From an uncultured Acetatifactor sp. (lineage in GTDB: Bacteria; Bacillota; Clostridia; Lachnospirales; Lachnospiraceae), in contig CANREV010000004.1 in assembly GCA_947629645.1 (NCBI GenBank), positions 1 to 64,000 of the forward strand: 64,000 nt of DNA. The letters run 5' to 3'. The notes below the pieces were generated by a model. The model was not told the origin of the DNA. It made no database searches and was given only the letters and a program-made list of their open reading frames with translations. The translations under genes and the position numbers were made by a program. Below, piece after piece: positions 8,885 to 17,320 of the stretch (the stretch's first letter is position 1; the number at the start of each line of letters is the position of its first letter).

Positions 8885-9331
8885 ATGAAAATAATTTTGT
8901 TACAGGATGATAAGAAGCTGGGCAAGAAGGGTGATGTCATTGAAACCAGCGAGGGCTACGCAAGAAATTATATCCTACCGAAAAAGATTGGCGTGGAGGC
9001 AACGCCTAAAAACATGAATGACCTGAAACTGCAGAAAGCCAACAGCGCAAAAGTTGCTCAGGAACAGTTGGATGCGGCAAAAACATTGGCTGAATCACTC
9101 AGGAACAAGCAGGTAGTAGTCCGGATAAAGGCTGGAGAAGGGGGCAAGGCCTTTGGCTCCGTTTCTTCCAAGGAGATTGCCGCGGCGTGCAGGGAACAGT
9201 GTGGAATTGAGCTGGATAAGAAGAAAATCCAGTTGCCTGAAAGCCTGAAGAATTTCGGCTCTTATGAGGTTTCAGTGAAACTTCATCCACAAGTGACAGG
9301 AACGCTTGTGGTAAAAGTGGAAGAAGCTTAA
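8885..9331 (+). CDS. rplI: Ribosomal protein L9
   Basis: A 148-residue L9 with the N-terminal domain (MKIILLQDDKKLGKKGD, SEGYARNYILPKK), the long connecting helix (about residues 40-75) and the C-terminal domain (GGKAFGSVSSKEIA). It sits at the base of the L1 stalk. GGAAAGG precedes the ATG. It lies 23 bp after gdpP and 10 bp before dnaB. Confidence 0.97.
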   Translation: MKIILLQDDKKLGKKGDVIETSEGYARNYILPKKIGVEATPKNMNDLKLQKANSAKVAQEQLDAAKTLAESLRNKQVVVRIKAGEGGKAFGSVSSKEIAAACREQCGIELDKKKIQLPESLKNFGSYEVSVKLHPQVTGTLVVKVEEA

Positions 9332-9341
9332 GAAACTGAGG

Positions 9342-10700
9342 ATGGAAAGCATGCCTGCTATGGATGAAAATGTATTAAAAAGAATATTGCCCCATAGTGT
9401 GGAAGCTGAACAGTCGGTCATTGGCTCTATGATCATGGATAAAGAGGCTATTGTGGTAGCATCGGAATTGATTACCGGAGAGGATTTTTACAATAAACAA
9501 TATGGAATCCTCTTTGAGACCATAGTAGAGCTGCATGACCATGATAATCCGGTGGATCTTGTGACGCTTCAGAACAAGCTGAAGGAGAAAGATGTGCCTC
9601 CGGAGATCAGCAGTCTGGAGTTTGTCAGGGATTTGATCACTGCGGTGCCTACTTCCGCCAACATCAGGTATTACGCCAATATAGTGGCGGAAAAATCTAC
9701 GCTGCGCAAATTGATACGGCTGAATGAAGAGATTGTCAATACCTGTTACGCGGGAAAAGAGAGTCTGGATTTTATTCTGGAGGATACTGAGAAGCGGGTA
9801 TTTCAGCTGGTGCAGAAAAGGACAACAGACAATTTTGTGCCCGTTCGTCAGATCGTGATGAATGCTATGGACAGGATCGAGATGGCGGCTAAGAATAAGG
9901 GAAGTGTCACGGGTATTCCTACAGGGTTTATCGATTTGGATTATCGTACGGCGGGAATGCAGCCATCGGACCTGATACTGGTAGCGGGCCGTCCTTCCAT
10001 GGGAAAGACGGCGTTTGAGCTGAATATGGCTCAGTATATGGCTTTTAAAAAGGGGCTGACGGTGGCCTTATTCAGCCTGGAGATGAGTAAAGAGCAGTTG
10101 GTGAACCGTATGTTTTCTTTGGAATCCAATGTAGATGCTCAGAAGCTTCGTACAGGGCAGCTGAACGATCAGGAGTGGGAGCGTCTGATCGAGAGTGCGG
10201 GAACGATAGGAAAATCCAAACTTATTATAGACGATACCCCCGGGATCACTATTGCGGAGCTGCGGTCAAAGTGCAGGAAATACAAACTGGAATATGATCT
10301 GTCCATCGTAATGATCGATTATTTGCAGCTGATGACGGGAAGCGGCAGGTCTGAATCCAGACAACAGGAAATTTCGGATATTTCGCGTTCCTTGAAAGCC
10401 CTTGCCAGAGAACTGAATGTGCCTGTGATAGCGTTGTCGCAGCTTTCCCGTGCGGTGGAGCAGCGTCCGGACCACAGACCGATGCTTTCCGATTTGCGTG
10501 AATCGGGGGCGATAGAGCAGGATGCGGACGTGGTCATGTTTTTGTACCGTGATGATTATTATAATCATGATACGGATAAAAAGGGCATTTCGGAAGTTAT
10601 CATTGCGAAACAGAGAAACGGTCCCATTGGCACCGTGGAGCTGGCATGGCTGCCGGAATACACCAAATTTGCCAATCTGGAGCATTCAAAGAAATCTTAA
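9342..10700 (+). CDS. dnaB: Replicative DNA helicase DnaB
   Basis: A 452-residue hexameric replication-fork helicase. The N-terminal scaffold domain (PHSVEAEQSVIGSMIMD) is followed by the RecA-like ATPase with Walker A GRPSMGKTAF, Walker B IVMIDYLQLM and the ALSQLSRAVEQR arginine-finger region. Length is typical. Ten bases separate it from rplI. The helicase-loader homologue is encoded at 43.4-44.4 kb, so both partners are in this window. Confidence 0.97.
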   Translation: MESMPAMDENVLKRILPHSVEAEQSVIGSMIMDKEAIVVASELITGEDFYNKQYGILFETIVELHDHDNPVDLVTLQNKLKEKDVPPEISSLEFVRDLITAVPTSANIRYYANIVAEKSTLRKLIRLNEEIVNTCYAGKESLDFILEDTEKRVFQLVQKRTTDNFVPVRQIVMNAMDRIEMAAKNKGSVTGIPTGFIDLDYRTAGMQPSDLILVAGRPSMGKTAFELNMAQYMAFKKGLTVALFSLEMSKEQLVNRMFSLESNVDAQKLRTGQLNDQEWERLIESAGTIGKSKLIIDDTPGITIAELRSKCRKYKLEYDLSIVMIDYLQLMTGSGRSESRQQEISDISRSLKALARELNVPVIALSQLSRAVEQRPDHRPMLSDLRESGAIEQDADVVMFLYRDDYYNHDTDKKGISEVIIAKQRNGPIGTVELAWLPEYTKFANLEHSKKS

Positions 10701-10729
10701 ACATAAGACTATATTATCAGTAAATTACG

Positions 10730-10772
10730 AAAGAGAATGAACATTTTGCTTTGTTTATTCTCTTTCTTTTTT
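10730..10772 (+). terminator. Terminator after dnaB
   Basis: A 14-bp stem with one G-U (AAAGAGAATGAACA at 10730, partner at 10752-10765) and an eight-base loop is followed by CTTTTTT. Confidence 0.85.
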
Positions 10773-10823
10773 ATATCAAAATGTACTGTAAAACAGCCGT
10801 TCGCGTTTCAGAAAGGAGAAAAT

Positions 10824-11537
10824 ATGGGCAATTATCTGTTTATTTCGGATGCGGCAAAAGAAGTCAAGGTGGAGAGCCATGTCTTGCGTTATTGGGAGGA
10901 AGAACTTCATCTTCCTATAAAACGCAATGAGCTGGGTCACCGCTATTACACGGAAGAGGATGTGGAGCGTTTTAAGCAGATTAAAGGAATGAAAGAAAGG
11001 GGACTTCAGTTGAAGGCGATTAAAATGATTTTGAAAGACGGAAAATTGGACATGTTGGTACCCAAAGAAGCAAACGCAGAGGAAACGCAGCAGGATCATG
11101 AGGAAGGAAGTATGCCGATCGATATTGTAGAGCCGAAGGAGAACGTTGTATCTGCTGACAATAAGGAAGAAAAATCCAGACGGCTGCAATGGCTGCTGCA
11201 ACAGTTGATCCGAGAGACGCTTCAGGAAAACAATAGTGCCCTTTGCCGGGAGATTAAGGAAAGCGTTGTGAAGGAGCTGGATTATCAATTTAGAATGCAG
11301 GAAGAAAGGGATGAAGCCAGGGATCAATTATTGGCTCAGCAGAACGAAGAACATTACCGCAGGATGGACGAGCTTCTGCGCAAAAAAGCCAGGAGAAAAG
11401 GCCCCAGAGAGAAAGCCGCAAAAGAGAAAGGCTCTAAGGAGGATGTTTCCGTTAAGGAAATAGAACAGGTTACTGCGGAGAATACCGATCAGGCGGATAA
11501 AACGAAGGAAAAAAAGAAAAGGCACTTCATTTTTTGA
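10824..11537 (+). CDS. MerR-family regulator with long charged coiled-coil tail
   Basis: A 237-residue protein. Residues about 4-72 form a MerR winged helix (FISDAAKEVKVESHVLRYW, HRYYTEEDVERFKQIKGM). The rest is a glutamate- and lysine-rich predicted coiled coil without an effector-binding domain, ending in a lysine-rich tail. Such RacA-like MerR proteins may be DNA-architectural rather than metal-sensing; this is inference. The ATG at 10824 has AGGAG upstream. The stop codon lies inside the terminator hairpin of the converging pyruvate formate-lyase locus. Confidence 0.8.
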   Translation: MGNYLFISDAAKEVKVESHVLRYWEEELHLPIKRNELGHRYYTEEDVERFKQIKGMKERGLQLKAIKMILKDGKLDMLVPKEANAEETQQDHEEGSMPIDIVEPKENVVSADNKEEKSRRLQWLLQQLIRETLQENNSALCREIKESVVKELDYQFRMQEERDEARDQLLAQQNEEHYRRMDELLRKKARRKGPREKAAKEKGSKEDVSVKEIEQVTAENTDQADKTKEKKKRHFIF

Positions 11538-11544
11538 AGTGCCT
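11514..11544 (-). terminator. Terminator of the ferredoxin/pfl locus
   Basis: A 10-bp stem (AGGCACTTCA at 11520-11529, TGAAGTGCCT at 11535-11544) with a five-base loop. On the minus strand it is followed by TTTTCTTTTTTT. It overlaps the 3' end and stop codon of the merR-type gene on the other strand. Confidence 0.85.
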
Positions 11545-11600
11545 CGCGCTTTGTGTATGAGTTCCTATCAGGATGCCCCAGGACGGGGATCCAACATTGC

Positions 11601-11771
11601 TTATGCCTGGGAGATAGCTCCGGTGGGGCACTGGCCTGCGCAGGAACCGCAATCGATACATTTTTCCGCATCGATTTCAAACTTACCATCGCCCATGCTG
11701 ATCGCACCAACAGGACATTGGCTCTCGCATGCGCCACAAGCTACACAAGCATCACCAATTGCATATGCCAT
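11601..11771 (-). CDS. 2[4Fe-4S] ferredoxin
   Basis: A 56-residue clostridial-type ferredoxin. The two CxxCxxCxxxCP motifs (CVACGACESQCP and CIDCGSCAGQCP, cysteines at 9, 12, 15, 19 and 38, 41, 44, 48) bind two [4Fe-4S] clusters. The ATG follows AAGGAGG. It lies downstream of pflA with its own promoter and could supply electrons to the activase, which needs a low-potential donor; it may equally serve general fermentation. Confidence 0.95.
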   Translation of the reverse strand: MAYAIGDACVACGACESQCPVGAISMGDGKFEIDAEKCIDCGSCAGQCPTGAISQA

Positions 11772-11819
11772 AATATTATCCTCCTTACATTTGATACAAA
11801 TTTATCAATATCTGTAACT

Positions 11820-11848
11820 ATTGTAATATAAAAAGAAGCCAAATACAA
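11820..11848 (-). promoter_or_regulatory. Ferredoxin promoter
   Basis: On the minus strand TTGTAT (11848-11843), 17 bp, TACAAT (11825-11820). A perfect 12-base palindrome CATAAATTTATG lies just upstream at about 11859-11870 and could be an operator. Confidence 0.6.
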
Positions 11849-11891
11849 GGTTTATTTCATAAATTTATGAGATACATCACAACAGAAAGGT

Positions 11892-12650
11892 TCATTGCCC
11901 CGTTTCGCTGCGTCTTTTTTTAATGCCGTTCAGAATGACTTGCTTTTTATCTAAGAGTTTCGTCTTGTCCATAGGGGGAACGCCGGCCAGTTTGTATTTC
12001 ATGCCCAGCTTTTTATATTTTGCTTCTCCCATGGTGTGATAAGGCAATACATCAAGGGCTTTCAGATTGCTGAATTGACCAATAAAATATCCCAGCTCAA
12101 AAAGATATTTATCATCGTCCGTGATGCCCGGTACCACCACATGGCGGATCCACATATCCACATGCTTTTCATTCAGATACTCTGCGAATTTCAGAATATT
12201 TGTGTTCGGCTGCTGGGTCAGTTCCTTGTGTTTCTCGGGATCAATATGCTTGATGTCCAGCATTACAAGATCCGTCATTCCCATGAGCTTATCCAGTTTT
12301 TCGCGCTGGGCGGCATTATCGGGATTGTATGCGATGCCGGAAGAGTCGATGCAGGTGTGAATCCCCTTCTTTTTGGCCAGGGTAAACAAATCGATCAAAA
12401 AATCTATCTGCATCAAAGGTTCGCCGCCGGTGACGGTCAGGCCGCCGCCGTTTGCGTAAAACGGGCTGTTGCGTTCATATTGTTCGATAATATAGGAAGG
12501 CTCCATCAATGTGCCCGCGTTCATTTCCCAAGTGTCGGGATTATGGCAGTAGGCACAGCGCATGGGACAGCCCTGCACAAAGACCACGAAACGTGTTCCG
12601 GGACCGTCCACAGTGCCGAAACTTTCCAGTGAGTGAATTCTTCCTTGCAT
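11892..12650 (-). CDS. pflA: Pyruvate formate-lyase activating enzyme
   Basis: A 252-residue radical-SAM enzyme that abstracts hydrogen from the glycyl residue of pyruvate formate-lyase. Cys28, Cys32 and Cys35 (CPMRCAYC) form the CxxxCxxC cluster motif. GGGLTVTGGEPLMQ, LVMLDIKHID and the DVLPYHTMGEAKY end are typical of PflA. AAAGGAG precedes the ATG. It lies downstream of the separate glycyl-radical gene, past an internal terminator, so its expression may be lower than that of the enzyme subunits. Confidence 0.96.
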   Translation of the reverse strand: MQGRIHSLESFGTVDGPGTRFVVFVQGCPMRCAYCHNPDTWEMNAGTLMEPSYIIEQYERNSPFYANGGGLTVTGGEPLMQIDFLIDLFTLAKKKGIHTCIDSSGIAYNPDNAAQREKLDKLMGMTDLVMLDIKHIDPEKHKELTQQPNTNILKFAEYLNEKHVDMWIRHVVVPGITDDDKYLFELGYFIGQFSNLKALDVLPYHTMGEAKYKKLGMKYKLAGVPPMDKTKLLDKKQVILNGIKKRRSETGQ

Positions 12651-12692
12651 AGTTTGCTCCTTTCACAGTAATCATAAAAGGCCGATGGAGTA

Positions 12693-12725
12693 GAAAAGCC
12701 CGCTCGATGTTCTCGAGCGGGCTTT
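12693..12725 (-). terminator. Internal terminator between glycyl-radical gene and pflA
   Basis: A perfect 13-bp stem (12695-12707 and 12713-12725) with a five-base loop. On the minus strand four T residues follow, then CTA. The short tail suggests partial read-through into pflA. Confidence 0.8.
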
Positions 12726-12746
12726 GAACCATGTCCTGATCAGAAC

Positions 12747-12989
12747 TCAGATGGCCTCATGGAAGGTACGGGAGATAACATCAGCCTGCTGTTCGGGAGT
12801 CAACTTGATAAAGTTAACTGCGTATCCGGATACACGGATCGTAAGCTGAGGATAATTCTCCGGATGCTTCTGGGCATCCAACAGAGTATCTCTGTTCAAA
12901 ACATTTACATTGAGATGATGTCCGCCTTTGGTTGCGTAACCATCCAATAAGTTTACAAGGTTATTAACCTGAGCTTCACTTGCTGCCAT
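12747..12989 (-). CDS. Stand-alone glycyl-radical domain of pyruvate formate-lyase
   Basis: This 80-residue protein is the C-terminal glycyl-radical domain alone. It has the linker [19 protein letters not shown], the helix preceding the radical loop ([13 protein letters not shown]), the radical loop RVSGYAV with Gly55, and the terminal helix ([14 protein letters not shown]). These match the last 80 residues of full-length PFL. It has its own AAGGAGG site and ATG. The catalytic chain encoded upstream lacks exactly this part, so this is probably an obligate subunit rather than only a repair part like GrcA/YfiD or phage Y06I. Whether it can be exchanged after oxygen damage is untested. Confidence 0.93.
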   Translation of the reverse strand: MAASEAQVNNLVNLLDGYATKGGHHLNVNVLNRDTLLDAQKHPENYPQLTIRVSGYAVNFIKLTPEQQADVISRTFHEAI

Positions 12990-13037
12990 AATTATATCCT
13001 CCTTATTATTTTAATTTACATTGGTGGCGGGACCGGA

Positions 13038-13244
13038 TTAGCGATAATCGTCCAATCCCTCATGAAGAGTAGGTACACTGCAGGCCAACGGTGTCCTGGA
13101 ACAGTCCGTACAGCCCATTGTCTGAACGCTTTTTGACTGACTTGTCTGCTGGTCGCTATAGTCTACATTGACGTGTCCTACTCCGTCATTCATACCGGAA
13201 TCCAACATTTTAACAAGATCCTCAATCATACTTTTTTCGTCCAT
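13038..13244 (-). CDS. 68-residue cysteine-containing protein between the split PFL genes
   Basis: The N-terminal 30 residues (IEDLVKMLDSGMNDGVGHVN) align with the linker that starts the glycyl-radical domain ([19 protein letters not shown]). The radical loop is absent. Instead the C-terminus carries three cysteines (Cys45, 48 and 55 in MGCTDCSRTPLACSVPTLHE). A GAAGGAGAG site precedes the ATG, and it lies 49 bp after the catalytic gene and 48 bp before the radical-domain gene. I recognise no named family. It could dock on the same surface of the catalytic chain as the radical domain, perhaps as a placeholder, shield or metal/thiol adaptor; this is inference. Confidence 0.8.
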   Translation of the reverse strand: MDEKSMIEDLVKMLDSGMNDGVGHVNVDYSDQQTSQSKSVQTMGCTDCSRTPLACSVPTLHEGLDDYR

Positions 13245-13293
13245 CGTATATTCTCTCCTTCCTAATATACTATATTATATATCAGGAATTTTG

Positions 13294-15333
13294 TTATTTA
13301 TTCAGGTCTAATTCGATATCGCCAGCGAATACCTTATCCTCTTTTCCGAGAGCTCCGGGAATGATGGTGAAGGTATTGGAGATACCATCCTGCGCATCAT
13401 TGAAAGGAAGCTTAGAAACGGAAGCCAGAGATGCTACTGCACCGTGGGTGTCACGTCCATGCATAGGGTTAGCGCCGGGTGCGAAAGGCTGACCTTTCTT
13501 ACGTCCATCGGGGGTATTACCGGTAGCCTTACCGTAAGTAACGTTAGAGGTAATGGTCAGGATGGAAGTGGTAGGGATACCGTTTCTGTAAGTATGATGA
13601 CGTCTGATTGCAGTCATGAACTTGTGTACGATCTCCTGAGCGATCTCATCTACGCGGTCATCATCATTACCATACTTCGGGAAATCACCGGTGGTCTTAA
13701 AGTCAACAATGATGCCGTCCTCATCGCGGACAACCTCAACCTTTGCATACTTGATTGCGGAAAGGGAGTCTGCAACGATGGAAAGACCTGCGACACCGGT
13801 TGCAAAATATCTCTTGACATCTCTGTCATGAAGCGCCATCTCTGCTCTCTCATAGCAGTATTTGTCATGCATATAATGGATAATGTTCAGAGTGTTTACA
13901 TAAACATCTGCCTGCCACTCCAGCATATCCATGAATTTGCTCATTACATCGTCATAGTCGAGCACATCGCCGACAACAGGACGATACTTAGGACCAACCT
14001 GTTTCTTGGTAACTTCGTCAACACCGCCGTTCAAAGCGTACAGCAGACATTTAGCTACGTTAGCGCGAGCGCCGAAGAACTGCATTTCCTTACCGATTAC
14101 CATGGAAGATACGCAGCAGGCGATGCCATAATCGTCACCATGAACTACTCTCATCAGATCATCGTTCTCATACTGGATGGAAGAGGTCTGGATGGAAGTC
14201 TTAGCACAGAATCTCTTGAAATTCTCGGGAAGTCTGGTGGACCAGAGCACGGTCAGGTTAGGCTCGGGTGCGGGTCCCAGGTTGTAAAGGGTATTCAGGT
14301 AACGGAAGCTCATCTTGGTCACCATATGACGTCCGTCAATACCAACGCCGCCCAGGGATTCGGTTACCCAAACGGGATCGCCTGCAAAAATCTGGTTATA
14401 CTCAGGAGTGCGGGCGAATTTAATGCAGCGAAGCTTCATGATAAAGTGATCTACGAATTCCTGAATCTGCTCCTCGGTGAAAGTACCGTTTGCAAGATCT
14501 CTCTCTGCGTAGATATCAAGGAAGGTGGAAGTACGTCCAAGAGACATAGCGGCGCCGTTCTGCTCCTTTACTGCGCACAGATATCCAAAGTATACTGCCT
14601 GGATCGCTTCCTTCACATTGGTTGCGGGATTGGAGATATCGCAGCCGTAGGATGCAGCCATTTCCTTCATCAGCTTCAGAGCGGTCATCTGCTCGGAAAG
14701 TTCCTCACGAAGACGGATAACGTCATCAGTCATAACGCGGCCGGTAGAATCTTTCTGCGCCTGCTTATCCTCAAGCAGTCTGTCGATACCGTACAGGGCT
14801 ACACGTCTGTAGTCGCCAATGATACGTCCACGGCCATAAGCATCGGGAAGACCGGTAATGATATGGGAAGAGCGGCAAGCTCTCATCTCCTGGTTGTAGG
14901 CATCGAAACAGCCTGCATTGTGTGTTTTTCTGTGAATGGTGAAGAACTCGGAAATCTCAGGATCTACTTCATAACCATTGTCGGAGCAAGCCTTCTCCGC
15001 CATACGGATACCGCCGTAAGGCTGCAGGGATCTCTTGAAAGGCTTATCAGTCTGGAAACCTACGATAGTCTCTTTGCTCTTGTCAAGGTATCCGGGGCCG
15101 TGAGAATTAATGGTAGAAATTACCTTGGTATCCATATCAAGGACACCGCCGGCTTCTCTCTCCTTTTTCTGCAGGTCGAGTACCATTGCCCATAAGTCCT
15201 TTGTGTTCTGGGTAGGTCCGGCCAGGAAAGAATCATCACCGTCATAAGGATGATAGTTTCTCTGGATGAAGTCGCGAACGTTGACTTCTTTGTCCCATTT
15301 GCCACGTACGAAATCTGTCTCAATTGGTTTCAT
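13294..15333 (-). CDS. pflB: Pyruvate formate-lyase catalytic chain lacking the glycyl-radical domain
   Basis: This 679-residue chain matches PFL from its N-terminus ([17 protein letters not shown]) to [14 protein letters not shown] and then stops, about 80 residues short of the usual 740-760. The active-site pair is Cys406-Cys407 (GIACCVSSM). The missing part is encoded two genes downstream as an 80-residue protein. The end is a clean TAA followed by new ribosome sites and genes, not a frameshift. I start at ATG 15333, behind TAGGAGGTAATTT; the frame open to 15432 is leader. PFL converts pyruvate and CoA to acetyl-CoA and formate. A strong promoter lies at 15404-15432. Confidence 0.95.
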   Translation of the reverse strand: MKPIETDFVRGKWDKEVNVRDFIQRNYHPYDGDDSFLAGPTQNTKDLWAMVLDLQKKEREAGGVLDMDTKVISTINSHGPGYLDKSKETIVGFQTDKPFKRSLQPYGGIRMAEKACSDNGYEVDPEISEFFTIHRKTHNAGCFDAYNQEMRACRSSHIITGLPDAYGRGRIIGDYRRVALYGIDRLLEDKQAQKDSTGRVMTDDVIRLREELSEQMTALKLMKEMAASYGCDISNPATNVKEAIQAVYFGYLCAVKEQNGAAMSLGRTSTFLDIYAERDLANGTFTEEQIQEFVDHFIMKLRCIKFARTPEYNQIFAGDPVWVTESLGGVGIDGRHMVTKMSFRYLNTLYNLGPAPEPNLTVLWSTRLPENFKRFCAKTSIQTSSIQYENDDLMRVVHGDDYGIACCVSSMVIGKEMQFFGARANVAKCLLYALNGGVDEVTKKQVGPKYRPVVGDVLDYDDVMSKFMDMLEWQADVYVNTLNIIHYMHDKYCYERAEMALHDRDVKRYFATGVAGLSIVADSLSAIKYAKVEVVRDEDGIIVDFKTTGDFPKYGNDDDRVDEIAQEIVHKFMTAIRRHHTYRNGIPTTSILTITSNVTYGKATGNTPDGRKKGQPFAPGANPMHGRDTHGAVASLASVSKLPFNDAQDGISNTFTIIPGALGKEDKVFAGDIELDLNK

Positions 15334-15403
15334 TTTGAAATTACCTCCTATAAAATTTGAATTAGTTATGATAGCTGAAATGTTACCGCTAATCCTTAAA
15401 AAT

Positions 15404-15432
15404 ATTATATGAAAAACGTCTCTCACAGTCAA
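15404..15432 (-). promoter_or_regulatory. pflB promoter
   Basis: On the minus strand TTGACT (15432-15427), a 17-bp spacer, and a perfect TATAAT (15409-15404). This gives a leader of about 65 bases before the ATG. Confidence 0.85.
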
Positions 15433-15498
15433 GAACTGAACGTGTACTTTTTTGCATACATGTGACAGTTAAGCCTTCGGCAAAACTGCCGTATGTAT

Positions 15499-15628
15499 GC
15501 ACATAAAACGCGCAAAAAATGTGTTTTGGCGCCTGTATCCCTCGCAAAATCGCACAGAGACGCAATTTTGACTTCGCGGTGCCGTATGGCTGAACTGTTA
15601 TGCATGCATCATCACGGTTCAGCCATAA
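15499..15628. repeat. Dispersed intergenic repeat, copy A
   Basis: 15499-15542 is alike to 40123-40167. 15572-15590 (CTTCGCGGTGCCGTATGGC) is identical to the complement of 38077-38095. The unit ends in an inverted repeat, TATGGCTGAAC (15586-15596) and its complement near 15618-15628. The spacer between pflB and the DUF1858 gene consists mostly of this repeat and the two divergent promoters. Confidence 0.6.
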
Positions 15629-15659
15629 AAAAGGAGCCATAAAAATTACCCGGTATAGC

Positions 15660-15688
15660 TTGTCAGGATTCGGGGAATGTATTATACT
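15660..15688 (+). promoter_or_regulatory. Promoter of the DUF1858 gene
   Basis: TTGTCA (15660-15665), 17 bp, TATACT (15683-15688). Confidence 0.75.
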
Positions 15689-15753
15689 ATGCAAGAGATG
15701 GAACAGATGGTATCCTGCCGTATGAGGCGGGAAAGATAGAAAGGAGATTCATC

Positions 15754-15945
15754 ATGAGCGGAATTACAAGGGATATGACGATCGGGGAAATCTTAAGCTC
15801 CAATCCTGATGTGGCGCCTGTGTTATTAGACGCCGGTATGCATTGTCTTGGTTGCCCTTCATCACAGGCGGAGACATTGGAAGAGGCTGCTATGGTGCAT
15901 GGAATTGACATAGATGCCCTGATGTCGGCGATTGAAGCGTTATAA
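15754..15945 (+). CDS. DUF1858 protein
   Basis: A 63-residue protein with the DUF1858 pattern: [29 protein letters not shown], including the CxxC-type pair, and a short helical C-terminus. Stand-alone DUF1858 proteins with this HCLGC motif are thought to be redox-active through the cysteine pair; partners are unknown. AAAGGAG precedes the ATG. It diverges from pflB and has its own promoter and terminator. Confidence 0.9.
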   Translation: MSGITRDMTIGEILSSNPDVAPVLLDAGMHCLGCPSSQAETLEEAAMVHGIDIDALMSAIEAL

Positions 15946-15960
15946 GGCTGATGCGGAATG

Positions 15961-16001
15961 AAAAAGTCCCCGGTCTCCTGTTTGGGAGACGGGGACTTTT
16001 T
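15961..16001 (+). terminator. Terminator, bidirectional
   Basis: A long stem (AAAAAGTCCCC with a bulge, GTCTCC paired to GGAGAC, GGGGACTTTTT) ends in T residues on the plus strand and A/T symmetry on the minus. It serves the DUF1858 gene and probably also the converging mecA gene. Confidence 0.9.
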
Positions 16002-16026
16002 ATGCTGTCCGAAGCAGCTTGAAAAT

Positions 16027-16764
16027 TCAGGCATTCCCCAGAGACTGTACCGCGTTGGCGGCAATTAAAGTCTCATAGTGTTCCGCAAGGAATGTGGTGC
16101 TGGCGGGAATGGAGCGCTGCAATGCACCGTATTCGGAGGCGATATTGCAGGATCTGTCGAAAGATTCCCTGGAATCTTCCTGCTGTGTCAGCTGCAGCAG
16201 ATATCTGCCGGAGCTTTCGTCTTTGTATAATGTGCTGGCACTGCGGTAATGAGGTGCGATGATGGCGGCCATCTCCATGATTCGTGACAGGGATTCAAAC
16301 AGGAAAATCCTGGTGCGGAGCGGGGGAGCGCTTTCGGGCGCATCGTTTTTTGCACCTGCGCCGTCCGAAGATCCCGCAATCTCCGGCTGGTCTGTCTGGA
16401 GCTTGCGGAAGAGGTCGAGGACCTCATCTGCAGGCGTGCTGTCTGTTACATCGCTATCATCAAGTTCTTCCGTCACAGACGGGGCAAAACGGGAAAAACG
16501 CGTATCCAGTTCCTCGGGGTCCTCCACCTTCGTGATAATGAGTACAATGCATTCCGCATTGAGCGGGATGGCTTCTATCATAAGGGGGATGTCCTCCGCC
16601 TCAAAACCAAACTCAAAATTTGCCTGACGCATCATATCGCGGAACAAGGTCTTTGCCTTCTCCGTCCCGTAGGCAAGTTCACTGATCTTTAGTTCACGGC
16701 TTGCCAAATCTTCACGGGTCAAAGTACAGCGAATTTGATTTTCATTGACTTTTTCTATTTTCAT
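16027..16764 (-). CDS. mecA: MecA-like adaptor protein
   Basis: A 245-residue adaptor of the MecA/YpbH type. An N-terminal domain (MKIEKVNENQIRCTLTREDL, AEDIPLMIEAIPL) recognises substrates. An acidic, low-complexity linker (about residues 90-150) leads to a C-terminal domain (IFLFESLSRIMEMA) that in this family binds the ClpC unfoldase. In Bacillus it delivers ComK for degradation; targets here are unknown. AGGAAGGG lies upstream of the ATG. Confidence 0.9.
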   Translation of the reverse strand: MKIEKVNENQIRCTLTREDLASRELKISELAYGTEKAKTLFRDMMRQANFEFGFEAEDIPLMIEAIPLNAECIVLIITKVEDPEELDTRFSRFAPSVTEELDDSDVTDSTPADEVLDLFRKLQTDQPEIAGSSDGAGAKNDAPESAPPLRTRIFLFESLSRIMEMAAIIAPHYRSASTLYKDESSGRYLLQLTQQEDSRESFDRSCNIASEYGALQRSIPASTTFLAEHYETLIAANAVQSLGNA

Positions 16765-16863
16765 TCGACAACCCTTCCTTTCTGTTTTAGCTTAATACTT
16801 TTTATTGCTTTAAGTCAATAGTATGAGAATACTTTAATTTTTTTTAATAAATCATTTATTGCT

Positions 16864-16960
16864 TGCAAAACATGACAATATATTGTATAATCATAACGCA
16901 AGCATGGAAGCCTCCGGTATTCTGCACGGGAAAGGAGGCGGCAGTCTTATTTTTCTCAGT
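16864..16960 (+). ncRNA. Possible short transcript with hairpin
   Basis: TTGCAA (16864), 16 bp, TATAAT (16886-16891) is followed by GCCTCC (16910-16915) pairing with GGAGGC (16934-16939) and, further on, CTTATTTTTCTC. No reading frame starts here and the next gene is 650 bases away. A small RNA is possible but unproven. Confidence 0.3.
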
Positions 16961-17320
16961 TGATTTATTGATTTTCAGGAACAGTTCGTTCCGGTTCATC
17001 CTTTGATCAGAATTGATATGGAATTCTTTGAATTATATTAAGGATGTCTTACAAGTATGAATGCGGGATTTTGATATCTGCATCTGCCTGGTCATAGTAA
17101 TTCAACTATAATTTTCACACATATGATTCATTTTAAACCAATAGCTTTTTGACAAATTTTGTAATCAAAATTTTTGCCATGACAAGTTTTAATCGGTGCG
17201 CCGCCGGAGAGGATCATGCTTGTAAATTGGAAGAATCTGATATTTTGGCTTTTCGGGGAAATTCATCACGGTCCTTTTGGCCGGAAAGCCTGTATGCAGA
17301 TTGTAGGACAGTGACCAATG

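Noticed and set aside
12747-13294. Frameshifted single pflB gene
   Set aside because: The catalytic chain ends at a normal stop, and both following genes have their own starts and strong ribosome sites. Joining them would insert the 68-residue protein, which has no place in full-length PFL.
13444-15195. Open frame of 583 codons on the plus strand
   Set aside because: It lies wholly antisense to the pflB catalytic chain, which has a clear family match, promoter and ribosome site. The plus-strand frame has no family pattern and results from codon bias.
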